A stretch of DNA of 64,000 nt from contig CM055108.1 of assembly GCA_029204225.1 (NCBI GenBank), forward strand, positions 11,901,955-11,965,954, in the 5' to 3' direction. Positions 32,594-43,299 of this stretch are shown one piece after another. A program made the translations under genes and the position numbers. How positions within the stretch are numbered: the first letter of the stretch is position 1; each line of letters begins with the position of its first letter. The stretch is from Diphasiastrum complanatum (Eukaryota; Streptophyta; Lycopodiopsida; Lycopodiales; Lycopodiaceae). Under the pieces are notes generated by a model that saw nothing but the letters and a program-made list of their open reading frames with translations, was not told the DNA's origin and searched no databases.

Positions 32594-33264
32594 TCATGTG
32601 CGTGTCTCTTCGTCAGGGTGTTCGCAAACATTTTTGCTTCGTGTCTTTTCGAGATGTTCGCGAACATTTTCGCTTCGTGTCTTTTTGTCAGACTGAGCGT
32701 TGAAAGCTAACAAAGCTTTGATAATAGAAACATTTTGTTTCTTCAGCTCCCTCTCAAAGCGTGGTAGCTTGATGACTCCAAGGCTGCTCCTCTGTTTCTC
32801 TAATAGAACTTTGTCGAAGGCCATTGTGAAAATGTCAGCCACCATCTCCTTTATTCCAATGAAGATAGTCTGCAACATCTTCTTCCTGATCAGATCTCTT
32901 ATCAAGTGATACTTGATTGCAATGTGTTTTGTCCTTGAGTGAAACACATGATCCTTTGTCAGATGTATTGCAGATGTATTGTCCATCTGCAAAATCAGAG
33001 ACTCATTTCTTGTTTCGCCTAGTTCATCGAGGAACTGTTTGAGCCAATCTTCCAATGAGTTGATCCTAGATTTGTACATAATTGGCTCATCTTGAACACG
33101 ACATAAGCGATGCCAGGATGTGTGTTATCTACAAGGTACGTCAATGATCCGATCAACTTCTTGTATGGTGTAAGCTGCATCAACTCTCTTTCTTCTTTAG
33201 TCTTGAACAGTCTTCGTTCGTCAGAACTGTTCCTACAAACATTGGAGTATTTGCTCCTTTGCAA
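32594..33264 (-). pseudogene. RNase H of element E
   Basis: Two overlapping frames. LIGSLTYLVDNTHPGIAYVVFKMSQ is the RT/RNase H connection; LQMDNTSAIHLTKDHVFHSRTKHIAIKYHLIRDLI and ADIFTMAFDK are the end of RNase H. The tail carries a repeated KTRSENVREH phrase, encoded by the 'ttcgcgaacattttcgcttcgtgtc' repeat at 32610-32690. Confidence 0.8.
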
Positions 33265-33905
33265 CTCAGCATCCCGAAATCTTCTAGAATTTTTTGGGTA
33301 TATCTGGACTGATGAAGGTACAACTTACCTCCCTTATAGTCCCTGTCAATCTGTAAGCCAAGGTAACATATGACTTCTCCCAGGTCTACGATCTCGAAAT
33401 ATTTTGAGATATCATACTTCACCTCAGCAATAAGCTCCTCACTCTTGCACAGTATCAGAGTGTCGTCCACATACACAGTTACAATGATGATCTTCTCATC
33501 TGTAATTCTTACATAAATATTAGAATCAACAACTAGTGGCTTGAATCCTAAAGACTTGAGGACTTGATTTTTCTTTTTATACCATTGTCGTGCTGATTGC
33601 TTCAGACCATAGATATTCCTATGCATTCTGCATGCAAAAGTAGGAAGTGAGCTTGAAACGTAGCCTGGAGATTGATCCGTATAGACTTTCTCGTCTAGCT
33701 TGCCATGCAAGAACGCTGCCTTTTTGTCCACGATGTGAATCTTGAGATCATAAGCAGTTGCATATGCAAATAGTAAACATAGGGACGAATGCTTCAGGAT
33801 AGGAGAGAAGGTCTCAGCATAGTCAATACCATATCTATGAGAAAACCCCTTTGCTACAAGTCTTGCTTTATATTTAGATATATCTTCATTTGGTCTGTAC
33901 TTCAT
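33180..33905 (-). pseudogene. RT of element E
   Basis: 241 codons, uninterrupted. SKYKARLVAKGFSHRYGIDYAETFSP, HGKLDEKVYTDQ, IYGLKQSARQWYKK and the catalytic YVDD (VYVDDTLIL) are present, followed by VIVDLGEV-type and YLGLQIDRD blocks. The N-terminal block lies to the right and is out of frame, so this is a fragment of a once-functional enzyme. Confidence 0.88.
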
Positions 33906-34035
33906 CTTGTATACCCACTTGCATTTTACGGTCTTTCGCTTATCTAGTAATGGTTGTAATGTTCATACCTGATTCTTCCTCATGGATTCCATCTCCTCGT
34001 TCATGGATTGGATCCATTTGTCCTTCTCTAGAAAT

Positions 34036-34971
34036 TCAATCGCTTCCTCGAATGTTTGTGGTTCTCCACTGAATCCACGATCCTTCAGAAACTGCAATGC
34101 CTTTGCCTTTGTCTGCTCTGCTAGGTCCAAAACTATTTCGGTTTACAAGTATTGTAGCAGTAGGCTGGCTTTCGAATCTTTCTTCGTCTGATTCATCAAT
34201 CGAATGAGACGTGACTCGAACATCTTCGTCTGAGTGTTTGTCCTCTGCTCCCTCTATCGTAGTTGGTAGATCATAGTACTGTCTTCTAGGAGCTTCATAA
34301 CTGACAGGATCATCGTTGGCCATCGTTATGCTCTCATCAAATTTGACATCTCTGACTGTCTTCACTGTGTTTGTCTCTAGCATATAGACTCTGTAGTATG
34401 ATGAATGATTGTCATATCCTACAAGAGATCCCTGTTCTACTTTCTCAACAAGCTTCTTTTGAAGCTTATCAGGAACATGTGCATAAGCTGCACATCCAAA
34501 GATACGGATGTGAGTCAAATTGGGTTTTCTACCCCACCATAATTCGTGTGGTGTCGTGTGAGGAACACCAAACTTTCCTGTCCTGTTCTAAATGTAAGCA
34601 GCTGTAGCTACTACTTCAGCCCACAACACTCTTGGAGCTTTTGAATAGGCCATCATGCACCTAGCAGCTTTCATTAGAGTCCTGTTCTTTCTTTCTGCAA
34701 CACTGTTGTGTTGCAATGTGTAAGATGTAGTTCTTCTGCAAATATTACCGCGATCATTGCAGAAGTTAGTGAATCGATTCGAGATGTATTTTCCACCTCG
34801 ATGTGTTTTAATTTGCTTCACTTTATTACCAGTGCGACTTTTTGCCCAATTCACATACTTTGTGAATTTATCAAATGCTTCTGATTTATTGTGAATAAAG
34901 TAGACTCTGGCAAACTTACTGTAATCATCAATAAAGTTTATATAATACTTTGAGCCTCCCACTGAGATCAT
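34036..34971 (-). pseudogene. Integrase of element E
   Basis: Frames 34971-34588 (YYINFIDDYSKFARVYFI; KQIKTHRGGKYIS; NSVAERKNRTLM) and 34518-34036 (THIRIFGCAAYAHVPDKLQKKL; GSLVGYDNHSSYYRVY). The second catalytic motif reads THRGGKY where TDRGGEY is typical, so the second Asp is His. Third motif Glu is kept. A frameshift or stop near 34590 separates the two parts. Confidence 0.83.
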
Positions 34972-35065
34972 GTTGAACAGTCCACGATGTCAGAATGTAC
35001 AAGCTCCAAAATCTTTGTAGTTTTGTAGGAGTCTTTGACAAAAGGAGTACGTGACATCTTACCGG

Positions 35066-35790
35066 TCATGCATCACAGGTCATCGAACTAATTGCATTCG
35101 AGATGCTCACCCTTGTGATTGCTCTATGATGGCTTGCTTGATATAGTGTCATTGAATTCATATGGCATAGTCTCCTGTGCCATAGAGTATCTGGCGAATC
35201 ATCATGAGTTTGATGTACTTGATCTATAGATAGGCGTACCTTCAAGTGATACAGGTTGCCTTTTCTTCTTCCTTGAGTGATGAGCATACTGGTGCTTGCA
35301 TCAACAACGTTGCATGTTGCGTTTGAGAATATCACACGCATCCCTGCATCAGCTATTTTTGCCACTGACAGCAAGTCCGACTGCAGCGTAGGCACAAATA
35401 GAACATCTCCGAGTCGTCTGTCTCTGCCGTTTGTGTTGATCCATAGTGAACCAATACCATTCACTTGATGCTTTGATCCATCTCCAAGAACGATAAATCT
35501 TGATGGATCTGCACTTTGAAAATCAGACATTATCCATGTTGATGTAACGAAGTGCGAGGTAGCTACCGAATCAAGAATTACCTCTTGTGTGTCAGGTGTT
35601 GATACTGCACACATGTCTGCATAGATGTAGGCGGTCGAATTTCCGTGATTCAATCTTTCTTCGCCCATCTTTGAGCTCTCTAGCTCCTCAACATGGGATG
35701 AATTATTGTTGTTCTCCTGTCTGCTTTGAGCTGATTTGTTTCTTGGGTTCTGGCGGCAGTCCATGGCTGCATGACCCTTCTTATGACAGT
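35066..35790 (-). pseudogene. Gag knuckle, protease and HHCC of element E
   Basis: CIHCHKKGHAAMDC is a good CX2CX4HX4C knuckle. The protease motif reads ILDSVATSHF, with Gly of DSG changed to Val. LWHRRLCHMNSMTL is the HHCC start. The open frame extends beyond 35790 only because the antisense of the adjoining family A fragment is open. Confidence 0.8.
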
Positions 35791-36003
35791 GGATACACAA
35801 GCTTCTCAACAAATTGCTTCCAATCCTATCTTCCATGCTAGAACAAAGCATATTGAGATAGCTCACCACTTTGTGAGGAAGAAGGTACAATCCAAGGAGG
35901 TGCAACTACATCATGTACCATCATCCGAATGCATAGCTAATATCTTAACCAAGCCATTGTCAAAAGATCCATTTTTTAAGTTAAGATATGCTCTTGGAAT
36001 TGT
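35791..36003 (+). pseudogene. Family A RNase H C-terminal fragment
   Basis: Plus-strand coding for QASQQIASNPIFHARTKH and SSECIANILTKPLSKDPFFK, almost identical to the end of the RNase H of element A (residues about 441-510), with only a few changes. It is joined directly, in opposite orientation, to the gag of element E; the junction lies in 'caagcttctcaac', which could be microhomology. Confidence 0.88.
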
Positions 36004-36239
36004 AAAAATGCACACAAAAGTGTGCATTTCAAGCACTTATTCAAAAAATCATATCTCATAAACTATGATGAATCACATCAAATCCTTTCACATATATGTT
36101 CTTCACATATACATTTTCTAATTAGAAATTTTGAGACCTTCATTTTGAGCAACTTATATGTAAGCTATGGTGTGTCAAACATGTGAGGGTACAATATTTT
36201 CATATATGGGACTACATTATTGTGAATTTTACATACAAT

Positions 36240-36745
36240 CTTTTGCTTGTCTGCTCTTAAAAATCCTATATGATTGTAGAAACATGCTTATAAATTTTTT
36301 TTGAATTGTGACGTCTATAGAGATAGATACGTGCATTCAAAATTACCCTTTTAAGTGTTGATAAAAATCACCAAAACTGGAAGTATCATATGTGAGTGTA
36401 TAACACCATGATTTTGACAATATTTTTTTGGGTTGTCTACTTAAAAAAAAAATTATATGACCATAGAAATATGTCTCTCAATTTCTTTTCAATTTGGAGT
36501 TATGTGGATATAGATATGTGCATCTAAAGCTACCCATGTCAAGTGCTAAAAAGTGTTGAAAATTATTGAAATGTACTAACAACAGTTGCAGCTCTTCTGG
36601 AGGTGCTTTTTAAAACCTTTTCTTTTGCTATCTACCTTCAAAAATCTTATATGACCATAAAAACATGTCTATTTAAGAAAATTAAATTTGGAGTCCTATA
36701 GAGATATATATGTGCACTGTGAAGTGCTGAAAAGTGCTGTAAATA
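36240..36745. repeat. ~195-bp tandem repeat, three diverged copies
   Basis: Each copy contains 'tatatga--atagaaacatg', an A/T tract, 'gagttatgtggatatagatatgtgca' and 'aagtgctgaaaagtg'. Copies start near 36255, 36450 and 36648. The preceding 36004-36239 is A/T-rich with no feature. Confidence 0.65.
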
Positions 36746-36865
36746 GAAGTTTTTTTAGGGTAAATTGCCATCAATTGAGAGAAAACAATTTTAAGTCTTC
36801 CGACAACACAATGAAGAATCAAGTCTAGTTTGCATTTTTGTGCGCACACACACAATTGTGCTGAA

Positions 36866-36919
36866 AACACTAGAGTTGTTTTCAGCACACAATAGTGTGC
36901 TGAAAGCAACTCTAGTGTT
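36866..36919. repeat. 54-nt near-perfect hairpin
   Basis: Left arm 36866-36890 and right arm 36895-36919 pair at 24 of 25 positions around a 4-base AATA loop; the centre reads CAGCACACAATAGTGTGCTG. It sits at the outer edge of the left inverted-repeat arm. Confidence 0.85.
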
Positions 36920-38231
36920 AATAAGCAATTATATTTAGTTATGAGTCTTGAATTCAGCAACAAGGTCCATTGCTATTGTGTGAGGAGTTGTAGCGATGCA
37001 GTATCATGTTTTCTTGTATCATTTTCGTGGACTTTTATTGGGAGGTGGAAGAGTTGTATGCCATGAAAAGCTAGTTTGATGTTTCTACTCTATTCCTTTC
37101 ATGTACACTTTGTTTCTTGTTTTAGGATTGTTAGAGCATAGAAGCATTTGCATGTTGGACTTGGACATTGATACGATATGACTCTACCTAGGGGATTGCC
37201 TCAAGAAGTTGATTGATATATTATTTACATTTTCTAAATATTAAATGTTGTTGGTATTTCCTTGTATTGAGGACTAGAAATACTCACAAATGGACAATTG
37301 CAAAAGTGTTTTAGTTATTTAATTAGAGTTGTCAAAATTCTTGAGGTCTATCATCATCCTATGTATAACGGACATCTAATATGGAAAAGAAGTCCTCGCT
37401 AAACCTAGTTGTCTCTAGACTTCCAAACAACATAGTGAAATTTATCCTAGCAATATGCTATGATGTTTCTTACTAGCACAAAGCCAACAACAATAATCAC
37501 CAAAAAGGATATCAAGTTTTGACAATGGAGAGTGAGTATATGTACTTTTCATCCATTGTCACGAAGAGCTACCAATAGTCAAAATAACAACAAAGTACAT
37601 ATATCTTCTACAACAAAGTGGAAACATAGACAAGCATCAACATTGTCAAAATTTGAGGCCAATTCTACTCACGTACGTAACATAGAATTTCCATTTACAA
37701 GTGTCCGACAATTTTCCACAAATGAATTTATTCTTCATGGCAAATATAAAGCTTGAAACCAAACAACCAAAGGGAGAATGCTACAAATCAACACAAAGGA
37801 TGTCCCACAATCTAATAACTAGCAAGTAGGTGAAAATCGCCTTGCCTCTCTTGAAAGTCGGGGGTTTGACTCCAAACAATTGCTTTAAGGGGCATACCCG
37901 AAGTAAACAAAATCGATACAAAGCACAAATCATGCAAGGAGGTGAAACCAGATAATATAAACCACCTAAAACACAATATTCACAATATGAAAACTAAACA
38001 GTATCCAAGGCCTTTGAAAATATCATAATACATGAGGAAAAGCAAAAGAGCCTAGCCACTAACAACTTTTGAGGGCTTCATCCTGAATAATTAATGAAAA
38101 ACGATTATTATTTAAAACTCTTACATAAACCGGGACTTGTTCTCAATCAAAAGCCTTGGCCCGATGGAGCATCCATTTATGAAAATAGCTTCAATGAATA
38201 CTTGGTTTTGTACTATCAACACTCTGTTCAA
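36918..38231 (+). repeat. Left arm of a ~1.3-kb inverted repeat
   Basis: Reads as the reverse complement of 43300-44623 along its whole length, with scattered differences and small indels. Landmarks: gagttgta-cgatgcag near 36980, gtgagtatatgtacttttc near 37530, attagagggtttgactcc-type block near 37860 and ccaagtattcattgaagc (complement) near 38200. It contains a possible Pol III box pair (37820 and 37863). No coding sequence is supported in it. Confidence 0.88.
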
Positions 38232-38404
38232 AACTAAGTAATAAAATGTAAATCTTTGGCCTCTTTCAATTTGTATATTTTTAGAGAGCAATGATGTGTC
38301 ACCAAGGATGATGGAATCTACTCTTGTAAGGGTAATATCCACCTCTCTTTGACCGGGAGGTAATGGAGTTCACCGTTGGATATTTCCAGCTTTTGACACG
38401 TTTC

Positions 38405-38700
38405 CCACGTGGCGCTTTTTAACGAGTGGTAGCATTAGGGCCCTAATTGTCTCATTCCTCGAAGATCCAACCCTAGCTCTTATGACATTTTAGGGCGCGC
38501 ACCCATTTTGTTACTCCCAGTTTCACCTCCCAAACCCTAACTCCTATGTGAGGACCTCAGCACAGCCTAATACACACTTTAGGGTTGTTGTTAAGGTTTA
38601 TCTGTGGATGTACACTGCTTACGTGTCGATATGTGTTTGGCTATCTCACTACTGTCGGTTATCTGAGATTAGGGCTTTTGAACCCTAAACCGGGATACAC
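38405..38700 (+). promoter_or_regulatory. Promoter/5' region of the host gene
   Basis: Contains the palindromic G-box CCACGTGG at 38405-38412 and several telo-box type motifs (AAACCCTAA at 38532, CCCTAAAC near 38683, TTTAGGGTT near 38579). These are common upstream of broadly expressed plant genes. No transcription start is directly visible. Confidence 0.5.
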
Positions 38701-38741
38701 ATGAATCTTTTTTAAGGTTTCAAGTATCCTTAGCGATTGCG

Positions 38742-38745
<4 letters not shown>

Positions 38746-38787
<42 letters not shown>
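38746..38787 (+). repeat. (TC)n microsatellite in the 5' leader
   Basis: About 21 CT units upstream of the coding start. CT-rich tracts are typical of plant 5' untranslated regions. Confidence 0.9.
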
Positions 38788-38790
<3 letters not shown>

Positions 38791-39051
38791 CTCAATACAT
38801 GATTTGTATAATTTGAATCCGTATTCTAAGAGTACTCTTCCTTGTAGCTTGGATTAATTGGTGATTCTTTCGGTCTCGGTTTGCATGTCATTGCAAAGCT
38901 TTTGCTGGCATCGCTTGGTGTCATATTTGGGTTGCTTTTTATTTGTTTGCTGATTACCTTCTGCTTCTTCTTCTCATTCATGCCTTTATTAGCTCAAATT
39001 GCCATGCATAGTTTAGACTAATTTAGTCAGAAAATCACTATCTGGAAAGCA

Positions 39052-39243
39052 TTGCGTGCACTGGAGTTACGAGCATTAATAGCATCAGTGAGAGCAAGGG
39101 TTGTGTCATACTATCCCGATATGGATCAGCAAGACTCTGACCGAGCAACAATTGCTAGAAGAGATTCTGTTTTTGAATTTTTCAAGCTTGAGGAAACAAT
39201 CCTCCTGCGGGTTCATCAACTCCATTCTCGTTCATCATTATAA
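39052..39243 (+). other. Small ORF upstream of the host gene
   Basis: A 63-codon frame including MDQQDSDRATIARRDSVFEFFKLEETIL, between the CT tract and the first confident coding exon. Composition looks coding-like, but I see no splice link to the downstream exons in phase. It may be an untranslated exon, an upstream ORF or a chance frame. Confidence 0.3.
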
Positions 39244-39816
39244 GACATGATCGTATATCTCCATTGCTTGTCTCATTTTTGGTAGCAATTTGAGCCGAAT
39301 TCTTTCCTTTCCATGGCTAGAGGTAGCGTGAAATAGATATCTTGAAATTCTACTATGGAATGGACCACGTACCACCGTTCTTGAGAGCCACAACCGCTCC
39401 TTATGATCAGAGCAGAAATTAGTGATGCAGATTCTTAATTAGGGATTGTAGATTCGCTTGCATTGATTGGGTTATGGAGGGCACTTTATTGGGTTTTCGC
39501 CGAAAAGTCCAGCCACTGGCGTCTGTTTTTATCTTATACCAAATACACTACTTTCCAGTGTAGGGGACGGAAAGTCCGCTATGGTTGATGTTGTATTATA
39601 ATGCTTTATTTTTGTGTCACAATTGCAGATTTCTTGAGAATATCGTAGAATCGGTTGTATAGATGGGTTGATATTGATGCATGCATCACCAGTGCTGCCT
39701 TGGTTAGAATGAAATAGGTTTTGGCTTGCATCTTCAAAGAGCTGGCAATGTTTAAAGGCATGACGTAGAATTGCCGCTACATCGTGTCAATTTGATGGGA
39801 GCATGGACACAGAATC

Positions 39817-42336
39817 ATGGTCAGTGGAGAAAAAGAGCCTGCAACTGCGATATTTGGTGCACCTACAGGTAGCAGCAATTTCACATACAACTTGCCGAAG
39901 ACATTTTTTGATCTAATCGTTCCATCTGTTTATTCTAAAGAGAAGCTTATTGTAATTGAATAGCCTTCACACTGAAAAAGAGAGATGATTCTAATTATTC
40001 AAGCTTTCAAAGTGTATCAGGATATGCTAAGATAGGAATTTTTAAACCTGCAGATGGTTTCGGTGTGCCTTCTCCAAGGGCTGCTACTCCGTCTTTGAGG
40101 TCATTTGAATCTTCGGAACCGCTTGCTAATAGCAAAGAAGCAGAAGTTAGTCATGCATCAAGGGGCGTAGCTACGAGTAGTCAATTCATTGGAAGGAGCA
40201 ACGTTTTTATGAAAGAAACAACTCAAGTAGTCGCTAATATGACTGCTCCACCAATTGTAGATGAACCAGATTTAACGCGTGGCCTGCCATCTTCAAAGGT
40301 AGACTAGAATTTTAGGATCATACTAGTTTTAGTTATCTCCTTCTTTTGCAGCTGTATGATCATCATTTTTTAATTATGGTGACTGCTTGACAGCTTGCAG
40401 AAGGTGGTCAGCGCTTGGAAGAGCTTGAGACAATCAAAACAACTTATATCCATGAAAGTTACTTCTATTAAGAACATGGTAGTTCTGTAAGCCAATCAAT
40501 GTCTCAGCTTTTTTGAATCGTAATTTATTAGAATATCGCTCTTGTGTCAACTATATTTATCTTTATCTTTATGTAAGGATTTCTGGATCATAACGCTCAT
40601 TCAAACTTTAATTTTTTCCTAAGTCTGTGTCAAGCCCAGCCCGATCTTGCTCGCAATCCTAATTATATGCTACAGATCATATCTGAGAATTTTCAGTTGT
40701 ATTATCGACTCACATTTTCAGTTCCGTCAAGTGTTACCCTTTGAAATTTGGAGACAATATAGGTTGGCGTAGTTGGATCCATCTATCTTCACAATGTTCC
40801 ATCTCAAAGTACTCACTTACGAACCTTCTCTTTTGTTCTTCCTGTAATGTGCTGCAATCTCCCATCCAATTTTAGTTCCTCATTTGAGATCGTCCTACTT
40901 TGTAATGTGATTTCTTAGGGTCTGCTGAAACTTTCGGTTATTCATGTCGTTTTATGCCTAGGACATTAGGCAACCATGTTCGACAAAAGTGATGGATTCT
41001 TTAGGTTCCATGAAATTCTGAGCTTGAACTGAGGACTTCTTTATTTATTCTAATTCGTTTTTAACAAGACCTTGCTTTGTTTTATTTTTTGGTTCTTCTG
41101 CAGGTGGTCGATTCCAGGGAAAAATCATCTCCTAAGGTTTCACGATCTGTTGAAATGGGACCATTCGTTGCGCCTAACGATACGCAGGCCCTTGTTGCAC
41201 ATCGGCCACTGCCAGTTCGACATGAGTATTCTAAGCGAACCCAGAATAAACTGATAGTTCGTAACAGTAACAAAAAAGTCATTGCACCAATGGCTCCGTC
41301 AAAACTTGATGGCAGGAGCTTTGTTCCACTGCTGGGCATCTTCGGTAGTAGTGAGGCCATGGATCAGGTACAGATCTCACAAACAAGTGGTCCCAATGCA
41401 CTTGGCAATTGTCGACGGAATCTCAAACAGTTATATGACATGAGGACAGTACCCATTACGTCGATGCCTCTTAATTTTGGGACTGATGGTGGAGCTACTC
41501 CGCAAACTAGAAAACCAGGTGCTGCAGGAGCTGAGGAGAAGCGATCTTCTGTTCGAAATCGCACCGAGTTTTTCAATAGTTTAAGAAGGAAAGCAGCTGA
41601 AAGTGGAGCTAGTCAAAGCAATTTTGTCCGGTCAGATTCTGTTTTACAGGAAAAAACTGCAGAGGTTCGTAATAAAGGTGAGCTGGAGGCCAGTCTTAAA
41701 ATCTCCGGTAATTATGCACATGATGATGCTACAGAGCTGCAGGACAATAGAACCAGAATTAGCGCAGCTCAGGATAGTCACAGAAATACCATCTGTTCGA
41801 ATAATTCACATGACACTATTATAGATCCGCATATGAAGGATGGCAAGAAAGTACCCCCGCCTGTTAATGGCCTGATTGCGGATGAAGTAGGGTTTGTTGC
41901 AACAAGATCCTCCGTAGACATTTCTGTTGAGGTACCAGATGGCCCTACCTGTTCTGAGGAGGAAGAAGAGGAAGCATTTTTGGAATCCCTTGGCTGGGAA
42001 GATAATGCTGGAGAAGGTGAAGCTTTAACGAAAGAGGAGATAAATGCCTTTTACCAACAGGTAGTGCCATAAAGTTTGCTGAGTTTAAATTTAGTGCACA
42101 GACATGTTTGTTAATGAAAGTAGTACGTTTGTGCAATTTGGTGCTAATTATGCTACTCTTCTGACTCTGTGCAGCACGGAAAATTTTTAGCTACATCGAG
42201 ATCCAGTCTGCACAAGCAAAGATCGAAGGATTCTGTTATGCACTCTGATATAGATAGCCCAATCCCAGGCAGTATGTCATCTGGTTTAGGTTCATCAGAA
42301 ACAGACTCAGATGATGAGCTGCAAATACAACAGTAA
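39817..42336 (+). CDS. Five-exon host gene, uncharacterised land-plant protein
   Basis: Inferred coding exons are 39817-39868, 40054-40298, 40401-40478, 41104-42060 and 42175-42336. All introns are GT..AG and phases agree, giving about 500 aa. The ATG at 39817 is the first after an in-frame TGA. Exon 3 encodes SLRQSKQLISM, resembling the VKQSRQLIPM motif I recall from a family of uncharacterised plant proteins. The C-terminus has an acidic run followed by AFLESLGWEDNAGEGEALTK and EEINAFYQQ, then a Ser/Asp-rich tail (SSETDSDDELQ) before TAA at 42334-42336. That motif is the strongest family evidence. No catalytic domain, signal peptide or membrane segment was seen; the chain is basic and Ser-rich, so a nuclear role is a guess. 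The gene sits between two inverted-repeat arms. The 5' exons are the least certain. Confidence 0.75.
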
Positions 42337-43299
42337 GACCCTTTTGAAGTTCAAAGGGAGAGGAAGATGTTGGTACTTGCTTTATGTCACTAGTGGGTGT
42401 TTTGCAGATTTTACTCTATATCTAATTGGAAAGAACATTTAACAGAGCCTAATGGTACATTTGTGCCTAGTATTACCATCTTCTTATCCAGTTTACCTTT
42501 CAACAACCAGCCTTTCATACGGTGAGCTTAGTCAGATAAATCAATCACACACCATGATGGAGATAATTTCGTGGGTGGTTTCAACAGCTTACACTCCTAC
42601 GCTGCTTAGTCATTTCTGATAGCTATGCCTATAGGTAAATAAGGTTGTGCTGTCATCACTTCTCGTGTTAGCCAGCTTGTCCCAAGGCATGCTCACGTTT
42701 TAGGCATTTGGTGAATCAAAAGTTCCTTTGGCATGATCATGCAAAGATAGCACTTCTCCTTGAGGCCTTTTGCTGCAGCTTGTACATAAATGACATTGCT
42801 CAAAAGTGCAGCCTGGCTTTATGCTATATGCATACATGGTGCATTGCTCTTATGCAAGGCTAACAGCCATTTTGGTACTCAAATGACCAAGATTTCACCT
42901 GAGAGTCTTGTGCACGCTTCAGCAATAGTACATACTATGCTAAATTCAGTGCCTTCTGGTCTTATCTTTGGCTTAGTGCTGGATTTGATTCATCAACATT
43001 AGACAGAGAAGCATTACTTTGATGTTTAGTTGGACAACTTGAACATATAAGCTCAAGTGCAAGGTAGTTTGCTTTCTTCAAGAGAGAAGTAGGTTTGTAC
43101 ATAATTGAGTTGGATGTCTTGCAAAAGGAGGTATCTTCTACTCTTGTAATTCTGCAGTAGTACTTCTACCATTGTAGTTTGTCATCTTGTGATACGAGCT
43201 TACATTATTGATATTTTCAAGGTAAGTGAGAATTGGATCTTCCATGTGCATGCTATAATTTATCATAGTTTGGCATGTAATTACATCTTTAAGTAGCCG
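42337..43299. other. 3' flank of the host gene
   Basis: Probably 3' untranslated and intergenic sequence. Short frames (for example 42790-43002) have no recognisable content. Nothing else is visible up to the right inverted-repeat arm. Confidence 0.5.

Larger units (their letters stand above)
32594..35790 (-). mobile_element. Decayed copia element E (gag knuckle to RNase H)
   Basis: Minus-strand pol in copia order: zinc knuckle and protease (35905-35066), integrase (34971-34036), RT (33905-33180) and RNase H (33264-32594), in several frames. Its 5' side is cut off at about 35790, where it abuts a plus-strand fragment of family A. No LTR of its own was identified. Diverged from families A, B, D and H. 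Confidence 0.85.

Noticed and set aside
35771-35905. N-terminal extension of the element E gag frame
   Set aside because: It is the antisense of the plus-strand family A RNase H fragment and only stays open by chance.
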